This document shows, in pieces, positions 1 through 5,141 of a stretch of 5,907 nt of DNA. The DNA comes from Propionibacterium sp. (lineage in GTDB: Bacteria > Actinomycetota > Actinomycetes > Propionibacteriales > Propionibacteriaceae): assembly GCA_012719335.1 (NCBI GenBank), contig JAAYAO010000254.1:1-5907 (forward strand), read 5' to 3'. The translations under genes and the position numbers were made by a program. The number at the start of each line of letters is the position of its first letter. Position 1 is the first letter of the stretch. The notes below the pieces were generated by a model. It searched no databases. It saw only the letters and a list, made by a program, of their open reading frames with translations, and was not told the origin of the DNA.

Positions 1-1
1 C

Positions 2-343
2 GCCGAGGCCGGGGCCAGCGCGATGATCGACGTCTCCGACGGGTTGCTTTCCGACCTGGGACACATCGCCGCCGCCTCCGAGGTGACGATCGACGTGTTG
101 ACCGATGCCTTCGAGATCGCCGAACCGGTGCAGGCCGTCGCCTCGGCCACCGGCGCGTCCCCGCTGGTGTTCATGCTCACCGGCGGGGAGGATCACGCGC
201 TCGCGGCGACCTTCGCCCCCCACGATGTGCCGGCCGGTTGGAACGTGATCGGACGGGTGCTGCCGTACCAGGACGGGCCCCGGGTCACCGTCGACGGCGG
301 TGAATGGGACGGCGCCACCGGCTGGGATCACTTCCGTCGCTGA
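2..343 (+). CDS. thiL: Thiamine-monophosphate kinase, C-terminal part (5' end outside window)
   Basis: ThiL phosphorylates thiamine monophosphate to thiamine diphosphate with ATP, the last step of cofactor synthesis, in the cytosol. The reading frame is open from the left edge, and 113 residues are visible out of roughly 310-330 usual for the family. Seen directly: SAMIDVSDGL near the start, matching the conserved Asp-rich ThiL segment that binds Mg-nucleotide and substrate; GGEDHAL about halfway, the family's GGED(Y/H)xL motif; and a C-terminal VTVDGG...GWDHF ending typical of ThiL. The visible ATG at 23 is internal (the M of the SAMIDVSDGL motif), not the start. It ends with TGA, 50 bases before ftsK. 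A ThiL-type AIR-synthase-fold kinase is the only family I consider likely. Confidence 0.93.
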   Translation, partial: AEAGASAMIDVSDGLLSDLGHIAAASEVTIDVLTDAFEIAEPVQAVASATGASPLVFMLTGGEDHALAATFAPHDVPAGWNVIGRVLPYQDGPRVTVDGGEWDGATGWDHFRR

Positions 344-380
344 TCGGCGTGTAACCCGCCCGGGTCGACAAACCGTGGCC

Positions 381-386
381 TAGGAT
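381..386 (+). promoter_or_regulatory. Putative -10 element of ftsK (leaderless start)
   Basis: TAGGAT fits the actinobacterial -10 consensus TANNNT and lies in the 50-base gap after thiL. Exactly 7 bases (387-393) separate it from the ftsK ATG, so transcription would be expected to begin at or within a base of the A of the start codon. No Shine-Dalgarno is visible in those 7 bases. I see no convincing -35 hexamer at the usual 16-18 base distance. The same TAGGNT-N7-ATG layout occurs at pgsA and clgR. Confidence 0.6.
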
Positions 387-393
387 CGCCGAT

Positions 394-2883
394 ATGGCGA
401 CCCGCGCGTCTTCCCCACCGCGGTCTCGCACCACTCGTGGTGCTTCATCGCGGTCGTCCGGAAGCAAGAAGACCAGTTCATCGACCCGACGCACCCCGGC
501 GAAGGGCACCTCGACGCGCAAGCCTGCCCGCAAACCCGCTGCCCGCAAGAACACCCGCTCGCGCAGCAGCCCCGGTGTCGGCGCCCGGTTGGGCGGTGGC
601 CTGGTGGCCGCCTGGCGCGGCCTGGCCGGCGCGGTCGGTGGTGGAGTGCGCGCGATCGGCAGCACCGCCCGCGAGGTCGACCCCGAACTGCGCCGCGACG
701 GATTCGGCCTGTTCCTGCTCGGCTGCGCGATCATCGTCGGCGCCGAGTTCTGGTTCGGCCTGCCCGACCCGGTCGGCCCCTGGTTGCACACCGCCGGCAC
801 CGGTCTGGTCGGCCAGATCGCCTACGCCGCACCGCTGCTGTTGTTGTTGATGGCGGTGCGCACCCTGCGCGATCCGCAATCCAACGGCCCGATGGGTCGC
901 CAACTGGTCGGCTGGGGCTGCCTGCTGTTGGGCGTGTTGGGCCTGATCGGCATCGCCCACGGGGTGCCGCGCCCGTCCGACCCGGAGGCGATGGCCGCGG
1001 CCGGTGGCGTGCTCGGCTTCCTCTCGTCCAGCCTGCTCACCGACCTGCTCACCGCCTGGGTCGCGGTGCCGCTGCTGGTGCTGCTGGCGCTGTTCGGGTT
1101 GATCGTGATCATCGGCATTCCGCTGTACGAGGTGCCCGCCCGGTTGCGCGCCCTGCGCGAGCGGCTGCCCAAGCCCGCGCCCAAACCCACCGAGCCCGAA
1201 TACGGTCAGGACCGGGCCTACGACACCCCGCTGGTGCTCGACGACGAGGACGAACCCGTCGACGACGACCTGACCGAGGTGATCGCACCGGCCCCGACCC
1301 CGGCCGAACCGAAACCGGTCACCGCCGGGCTGCCGCCCGAACCCGACCCGGACGCGGAACTCAGCCCGCCCAAGCACACCCCGCCGCCGGCCCGGGTGGA
1401 ACAACTCCAACTCTCCGGCGATGTGCAGTACGTGCTGCCCGAATCGGCCCTGCTCAAGTCGGGCACCGCCCCGAAAACCAAGTCGGAAGCCTCCGATGCG
1501 GTGGTCGACCGCCTGCAGCAGGTGTTCGCCGAGTTCGGCATCGACGCCACGGTCACCGGCTACACCCGCGGCCCGACCGTCACCCAGTACGAGGTCGCGC
1601 TCGGCTCCGGCGTCAAGGTCGAGAAGGTCAAACAACTCGAACGCAACATCGCCTACGCGGTGGCCAGCTCCGAGGTGCGCATCCTGGACGTGATCCCGGG
1701 CAAGTCGGCGATGGGTGTGGAGATCCCCAACGCCGACAAGGAGGTCGTCTCCCTCGGCGACGTACTGCGCTCGAAGAAGGCCACCACCGATCAGCACCCG
1801 ATGACCGTCGGCCTGGGCAAGGACGTCGGTGGCGGGTTCGTGCTGGCCAACATGTCGAAGATGCCGCACCTGCTGGTGGCCGGCGCCACCGGTTCGGGTA
1901 AATCCAGCTTCATCAACTCGATGATCACCTCGATCATGATGCGGGCCACCCCCGACGAGGTGCGGATGATTCTGGTCGACCCGAAGCGGGTCGAGTTGAC
2001 CGTCTACGACGGCATCCCGCACCTGATCACCAAGATCATCACCAACCCGAAGAAGGCCGCCGAGGCGCTGCAGTGGGTGGTGAAGGAAATGGACATGCGC
2101 TACGAGGACCTGGCCCAGTACGGGTTCAAGCATGTCAAGGACTTCAACGAGGCGATCCGGGCCGGGGCGGTGCACCCGCCGGAGGGCTCCGAACGCGTTC
2201 TCGAGCCGTACCCCTACCTGCTGGTGGTGGTCGACGAGCTCGCCGACCTGATGATGGTTGCGCCGCGCGATGTGGAGGAGTCGGTGGTGCGGATCACCCA
2301 GTTGGCCCGGGCCGCCGGCATCCACCTGGTGCTCGCCACCCAGCGTCCGTCCACCGATGTGGTCACCGGTCTGATCAAGGCGAACGTGCCCTCCCGGTTG
2401 GCGTTCGCCACCTCCTCGATGACCGACTCGCGGGTGATTCTCGACCAGCCGGGTGCGGAGAAGCTGGTCGGCCAGGGTGACGCCCTGTACCTGCCGATGG
2501 GTGCGGGCAAACCGATCCGGGTGCAGGGTTCGTGGGTCGGGGAGGCCGAGATCCGGGAGGTCGTCAAGCACGTCACCGCCCAGTTGTCGGCCCAGTACCG
2601 CGACGACGTGGGTGCCCCGCAGGCCGAGAAGAAGGTCGCCGAGGACATCGGCGACGACCTCGATCTGGTGCTGGAGGCCGCCGAACTGGTGGTCACCACC
2701 GACCTCGGATCGACCTCGATGCTGCAGCGCAAACTGCGGGTCGGGTTCGCCAAGGCCGGCCGGTTGATGGACATTCTGGAGACCCGTGGGGTGGTCGGGC
2801 CGTCGCAGGGCTCCAAGCCGCGGGAGGTTCTGGTGAAACCCGACGAGCTGGACGAGGTTCTCGACAACCTGCGCGCTGGCTAG
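394..2883 (+). CDS. ftsK: DNA translocase FtsK/SpoIIIE family
   Basis: FtsK is a septum-anchored hexameric ATPase that pumps the chromosome terminus during division. The 829-residue protein begins with a basic Ser/Arg/Lys/Pro-rich cytoplasmic tail (about 1-65), then four or five hydrophobic membrane segments (about 104-123, 137-156, 171-190, 205-245), and a Pro/acidic linker (about 257-335). The alpha/beta motor domain follows, with Walker A GATGSGKS at 497-504, LVDPKRVEL at 527-535 and Walker B VVVDE at 611-615. The C-terminal winged-helix gamma domain (about 755-829) carries the STSMLQRKLRVG and GSKPREVL motifs that contact oriented chromosomal guide sequences. The linker is short, as in actinobacterial and SpoIIIE-like members. 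The ATG is supported by the -10 hexamer 7 bases upstream. The stop TAG is followed by the pgsA start 10 bases later. The family assignment is secure. Confidence 0.97.
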   Translation: MATRASSPPRSRTTRGASSRSSGSKKTSSSTRRTPAKGTSTRKPARKPAARKNTRSRSSPGVGARLGGGLVAAWRGLAGAVGGGVRAIGSTAREVDPELRRDGFGLFLLGCAIIVGAEFWFGLPDPVGPWLHTAGTGLVGQIAYAAPLLLLLMAVRTLRDPQSNGPMGRQLVGWGCLLLGVLGLIGIAHGVPRPSDPEAMAAAGGVLGFLSSSLLTDLLTAWVAVPLLVLLALFGLIVIIGIPLYEVPARLRALRERLPKPAPKPTEPEYGQDRAYDTPLVLDDEDEPVDDDLTEVIAPAPTPAEPKPVTAGLPPEPDPDAELSPPKHTPPPARVEQLQLSGDVQYVLPESALLKSGTAPKTKSEASDAVVDRLQQVFAEFGIDATVTGYTRGPTVTQYEVALGSGVKVEKVKQLERNIAYAVASSEVRILDVIPGKSAMGVEIPNADKEVVSLGDVLRSKKATTDQHPMTVGLGKDVGGGFVLANMSKMPHLLVAGATGSGKSSFINSMITSIMMRATPDEVRMILVDPKRVELTVYDGIPHLITKIITNPKKAAEALQWVVKEMDMRYEDLAQYGFKHVKDFNEAIRAGAVHPPEGSERVLEPYPYLLVVVDELADLMMVAPRDVEESVVRITQLARAAGIHLVLATQRPSTDVVTGLIKANVPSRLAFATSSMTDSRVILDQPGAEKLVGQGDALYLPMGAGKPIRVQGSWVGEAEIREVVKHVTAQLSAQYRDDVGAPQAEKKVAEDIGDDLDLVLEAAELVVTTDLGSTSMLQRKLRVGFAKAGRLMDILETRGVVGPSQGSKPREVLVKPDELDEVLDNLRAG

Positions 2884-2886
2884 GCT
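2881..2886 (+). promoter_or_regulatory. Putative -10 element of pgsA, overlapping the ftsK stop codon
   Basis: TAGGCT matches TANNNT, and its first three bases are the TAG stop of ftsK. Seven bases (2887-2893) then lead to the pgsA ATG, so a transcript from here would start at the initiation codon and be leaderless. The intervening bases hold no Shine-Dalgarno. Upstream, TCGACA at 2861-2866 resembles a -35 but lies only 14 bases away, shorter than optimal. pgsA may also be read through from ftsK. Confidence 0.52.
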
Positions 2887-2893
2887 TTCGGTC

Positions 2894-3502
2894 ATGAACG
2901 GACCCAACGTGTTGACCACGTTGCGCATCCTGATGGTGCCGCTGCTGGGGTGGATGCTGATTGCCTTCCCCGACGATCCGGTGATGCGGATCTGGACCAC
3001 CGTGGTGTTCATCGTGGCGATGCTCACCGACCTGATCGACGGATGGTGGGCCCGCCGGGCCAACCTGATCACCAACTTCGGCAAGATCGCCGACCCGATC
3101 GCCGACAAGCTGATGACCGGGATGGCTCTGGTCGGGCTCAGCGTGATCGGTGAACTGTGGTGGTGGGTGACCATCGTGATCCTGGTGCGCGAGTGGGGGA
3201 TCACCCTGATGCGGTTCGCGTTGCTGCGGTTCGGTGAGGTTCAGGCGGCCAACAAGGGCGGCAAGATCAAGACCGTGGTGCAGACCGTGGCCCTGATCCT
3301 GTTCCTGCTGCCGTTGCCGCTGCTGCAGTGGGGGGTGCCGTTGGAGCCGCTGCACCTGGTCGAGTTGGCCTCCTGGATTCTGATGATGATCGCGCTGGCG
3401 CTGACCGTGGTGTCGGGAATCGACTATGTGCGGGCCGCGATTCGGATGGTGCGTGAACACGACGCCCGAAAGCTCGTCGAGAAGCATGAATCGGGCAGCT
3501 GA
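2894..3502 (+). CDS. pgsA: CDP-alcohol phosphatidyltransferase, likely CDP-diacylglycerol-glycerol-3-phosphate 3-phosphatidyltransferase
   Basis: An integral membrane enzyme of 202 residues that would join CDP-diacylglycerol and glycerol 3-phosphate to give phosphatidylglycerophosphate, the precursor of phosphatidylglycerol and cardiolipin. The full family signature DGxxARx8Gx3Dx3D is visible: D46, D49-G50, A53-R54, G63, D67 and D71, the four Asp being the metal-binding and catalytic residues. About five hydrophobic segments can be drawn (near 5-24, 31-47, 75-97, 127-148, 155-175). The length is usual for PgsA. The start is 10 bases after the ftsK stop, with a -10 hexamer 7 bases upstream, and the 3' end overlaps cinA by 17 bases. 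The position next to ftsK, cinA and clgR matches the PgsA group (PgsA3 in mycobacteria) rather than the phosphatidylinositol-type paralogues, but the exact alcohol substrate is inferred. Confidence 0.9.
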   Translation: MNGPNVLTTLRILMVPLLGWMLIAFPDDPVMRIWTTVVFIVAMLTDLIDGWWARRANLITNFGKIADPIADKLMTGMALVGLSVIGELWWWVTIVILVREWGITLMRFALLRFGEVQAANKGGKIKTVVQTVALILFLLPLPLLQWGVPLEPLHLVELASWILMMIALALTVVSGIDYVRAAIRMVREHDARKLVEKHESGS

Positions 3503-3953
3503 ACTCGTCATCCGGCTGATGGCCTCCGGCCAGACGGTCGCCACCTGCGAATCCCTCACCGGTGGGCTGATCGGGGCCGAGATCACCTCCATTCCCGGCG
3601 CCTCCCGGGTGTATCGCGGCGGCCTGATCACCTACGCCACCGAGTTGAAACACCTGCTGGCCGGGGTGGACCCGGCCGTGCTGCGCACCGAGGGCCCGGT
3701 CGCCGAGAGCACCGTGCGGCAGATGGCCGTCGGTGCCCGGCAACGCTGCGGGGCCGACTGGGGAATCGGGGTGACCGGAGTGGCCGGCCCCGACCTGCAG
3801 GGCGGGCACTCCGCCGGCACCGTCTGGGTGGGGCTGGCCGGCCCGGACGGGGCGGTGGTCACCGAGTTGTTCGACTTCGGTGGTGACCGCAGCAGAATCC
3901 GGGAGCAAACAGTTTCGGCCGCGATCAACGCACTGTTGGCCCGGCTGGGCTAG
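3486..3953 (+). CDS. pncC: CinA C-terminal-domain protein, nicotinamide-nucleotide amidase
   Basis: Stand-alone CinA-C/PncC domain of 155 residues, expected to hydrolyse nicotinamide mononucleotide to nicotinate mononucleotide and ammonia, recycling an NAD breakdown product in the cytosol. Seen: CESLTGG at 21-27, with the conserved Ser (S23) that is the presumed nucleophile; PGAS at 37-40; [11 protein letters not shown] at 45-55, containing the conserved Tyr and Lys; and [20 protein letters not shown] at 95-114, the glycine-rich family motif. The N-terminal MoCF-like domain of full CinA is absent, as in many actinobacterial and enterobacterial PncC proteins. An earlier in-frame ATG at 3426 lies deep in pgsA and would add 20 residues foreign to the family, so 3486 is preferred. 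It overlaps the end of pgsA by 17 bases, suggesting translational coupling; upstream there is only a weak GAGAAG-like ribosome site. The gene is often annotated cinA. Confidence 0.92.
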   Translation: MNRAAELVIRLMASGQTVATCESLTGGLIGAEITSIPGASRVYRGGLITYATELKHLLAGVDPAVLRTEGPVAESTVRQMAVGARQRCGADWGIGVTGVAGPDLQGGHSAGTVWVGLAGPDGAVVTELFDFGGDRSRIREQTVSAAINALLARLG

Positions 3954-3956
3954 GCT
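3951..3956 (+). promoter_or_regulatory. Putative -10 element of clgR, overlapping the cinA stop codon
   Basis: TAGGCT again matches TANNNT. Its TAG is the stop codon of cinA/pncC, and 7 bases (3957-3963) separate it from the clgR ATG. These bases include CGGAGGC, so a GGAG Shine-Dalgarno-like string is present but only about 3 bases from the ATG, too close for an ideal site. The layout therefore favours a leaderless transcript, with read-through from cinA also possible. I saw no clear ClgR-box palindrome just upstream. Confidence 0.5.
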
Positions 3957-3963
3957 CGGAGGC

Positions 3964-4257
3964 ATGATTCGCCACTCGTCACCACCGGTGCTGCTGCGGG
4001 AACACCTGGGCAGGTCGTTGCGTGCGGTCCGCGTTCACCAGGGCCGAACCCTGCGTGAGGTGTCCGCCGCCGCCCGGGTCAGCCTGGGCTACCTGTCGGA
4101 GATCGAGCGCGGCCAGAAGGAGGCGTCCAGCGAACTGTTGGCCGCGATCTGTCAGGCCCTCGACATCACCCTGGCCGAGTTGCTCGGCCGGGTCACCCAC
4201 GAACTCGGTGGGGCCGAGGTGATCAACCTGCCGGTGGCGAACGCCAACGCCGCGTGA
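3964..4257 (+). CDS. clgR: ClgR-type XRE-family transcriptional regulator
   Basis: A 97-residue DNA-binding protein made almost entirely of one Cro/C1-type helix-turn-helix domain. Residues about 13-75 hold the HTH, with [21 protein letters not shown] at about 30-50. The recognition-helix segment [19 protein letters not shown] is very characteristic of ClgR. In Streptomyces, Corynebacterium and Mycobacterium, ClgR activates clp protease genes and other stress genes. The protein ends VANANAA; ClgR of other actinobacteria is a ClpP substrate recognised through C-terminal alanines, so this end probably acts as a degron (inference). The ATG at 3964 fits the family; an in-frame GTG at 3880 inside cinA is rejected as a start. 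The pspA gene that follows clgR in mycobacteria is absent here; instead a TIGR03086 gene follows at 25 bases. Confidence 0.92.
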   Translation: MIRHSSPPVLLREHLGRSLRAVRVHQGRTLREVSAAARVSLGYLSEIERGQKEASSELLAAICQALDITLAELLGRVTHELGGAEVINLPVANANAA

Positions 4258-4266
4258 TCCGACGTC

Positions 4267-4277
4267 GAGGGAGAGGA
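4267..4277 (+). promoter_or_regulatory. Strong purine-rich ribosome binding site
   Basis: GAGGGAGAGGA lies 5 bases before the ATG at 4283 and is the only strong Shine-Dalgarno sequence among the + strand genes of this window. It supports both the start choice and translation from a leadered, probably clgR-containing transcript, in contrast to the leaderless starts of ftsK, pgsA and clgR. Confidence 0.7.
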
Positions 4278-4282
4278 CCCCG

Positions 4283-4858
4283 ATGAGTGACTTCGCCACG
4301 ATCCACCGTTCCCTGGCCGCCACCTTCACCGACAAGGTGAAGGGCACCACCGATTGGGACGCCCCCGCGCCCTGCGAGGGTTGGACGGCCCGGTCGGTGG
4401 TCGAACACCTGGTCACCTGGTTCCCGGCCTTCCTGGCCGGCGGCAGCGAGGTGCGCCTGCCGAAGGGCCCCGGGGTCGAGGAACACCCCGAGGTGGCGTG
4501 GGAACTGCAGCGCGACGCCGTCCAGGCGATTCTGGACGACCCGGCCCGGGCGGGGCTGCCGTTCACGGCCGAGGGAGTCGCGGCCGACACCGTCGGTGAG
4601 GTGATCAACCAGTACTACACCAGCGATCTGCTGATCCATATCTGGGATCTGGCCCGGGCCACCGGGCAGGGGGACCGCCTCGACCCGGGAGCCGCCGAAG
4701 CCGCCCTGGCCGCGATGGAACCGATCGAGAACCAGTTGCGTGCCTCGGGGCATTTCGGCACCGCCCGCGGCCCCCTGCGCGACGACGCCGACGCCACCGA
4801 CCGGCTGATTTCCTTCACCGGCCGCGACCCCTACTGGCGCTCACCCGCCGACGACTGA
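4283..4858 (+). CDS. TIGR03086 family / maleylpyruvate isomerase-like (DinB superfamily) protein
   Basis: A 191-residue soluble protein of the actinobacterial TIGR03086 group, related to mycothiol-dependent maleylpyruvate isomerase and other DinB-fold metalloenzymes. The marker PCEGWTARSVVEHLV is at 30-44, and a second block SDLLIHIWDLARATGQ is at 114-129. H42, D115 and H119 are spaced as the three metal ligands of the DinB fold would be: one His in the first helix bundle motif, then an acid-x3-His pair. The C-terminus TGRDPYW is also typical. No signal peptide or membrane segment is seen. The substrate is unknown for this group; a thiol- or mycothiol-linked role is only an inference from the superfamily. 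It follows clgR by 25 bases with a strong ribosome site, so the two probably share a transcript. Confidence 0.85.
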   Translation: MSDFATIHRSLAATFTDKVKGTTDWDAPAPCEGWTARSVVEHLVTWFPAFLAGGSEVRLPKGPGVEEHPEVAWELQRDAVQAILDDPARAGLPFTAEGVAADTVGEVINQYYTSDLLIHIWDLARATGQGDRLDPGAAEAALAAMEPIENQLRASGHFGTARGPLRDDADATDRLISFTGRDPYWRSPADD

Positions 4859-5064
4859 GCAACCACGGGTCGCGCCGATCCGCGTATGCCCGGCCCCAGC
4901 TGACGCCGGTCGTGCCGATGCGTGCTTGCGTTCGGCCCCCTCTGATGCCGGTGGTGCTCGATGCGCGCACGCCCGGGCACTCCTACGCTGGTTGCGCCGA
5001 TGCGCGCGTGCGCCGGCCCCCTCCGACGTTGGTTGAGCCGATGCGCGCGTGCGCGCATCGAGTC
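4859..5064. repeat. Degenerate ~41-bp tandem repeat array, five copies
   Basis: Immediately after the TIGR03086 stop codon the sequence falls into five diverged copies of one unit: about 4859-4900, 4901-4942, 4943-4983, 4984-5024 and 5025-5064. The anchor GAT[G/C]CG occurs at 4877, 4917, 4960, 4999 and 5040, spacings of 40, 43, 39 and 41. Units 4 and 5 share an 18-base identical core (4996-5013 and 5037-5054, GCCGATGCGCGCGTGCGC). Units 1, 2 and 4 also share a GGCCCC segment after the core. A GGT[C/T/G]G-like segment precedes the anchor in most copies. The period is not a multiple of three and drifts, so the array is not a repeat-protein gene. Open frames through it on either strand look like G/C-rich chance frames. 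Confidence 0.75.
5039..5060. repeat. Perfect inverted repeat (10-bp arms, 2-base centre)
   Basis: CGATGCGCGC at 5039-5048 and GCGCGCATCG at 5051-5060 are exact reverse complements around a GT centre. The palindrome lies in the last unit of the tandem array and arises because this unit diverges from its neighbours after the shared core. It could form a hairpin on either strand or be a dimeric protein site. No T-tract follows on either strand, so a classic intrinsic terminator is not supported. Confidence 0.7.
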
Positions 5065-5102
5065 GAAACCCCCGGCGCCCGACCGCATTCGCGAGCCCAC
5101 GA

Positions 5103-5137
5103 TGACGGACGAGCCGTCACCGTGCACCCGAACGGCT
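5103..5137. terminator. Possible hairpin region at the convergent 3' ends
   Basis: TGACGG (5103-5108) pairs with CCGTCA (5114-5119) around a 5-base loop. Alternatively AGCCGT (5112-5117) pairs exactly with ACGGCT (5132-5137) around 14 bases. The two stems share bases and exclude each other. They lie just beyond the stop of the - strand malic enzyme gene, where a terminator would be expected, but stems are only 6 bp and no T-run follows, so the assignment is weak. The rest of 5065-5141 holds nothing I recognise. Confidence 0.25.
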
Positions 5138-5141
5138 GAAC

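Noticed and set aside
354..365. Inverted repeat ACCCG-CC-CGGGT between thiL and ftsK as a terminator or operator
   Set aside because: Five-base arms with a 2-base loop and no T-run are expected by chance at this base composition.
478..3204. A 908-codon open frame on the - strand, antisense to ftsK and the start of pgsA
   Set aside because: It is the antisense shadow of strongly biased high-GC codons. Its translation is rich in His, Gln, Gly and Arg with no recognisable domain, while the + strand frames carry full family motifs.
3426..3485. Longer N-terminus for the CinA-C protein from an ATG at 3426
   Set aside because: The extra 20 residues overlap pgsA coding sequence in another frame and do not resemble the family; the ATG at 3486 gives the usual length and N-terminus.
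4859..5064. CRISPR array
   Set aside because: The copies are contiguous and diverged throughout, without identical repeats alternating with unique spacers, and no cas genes are present.
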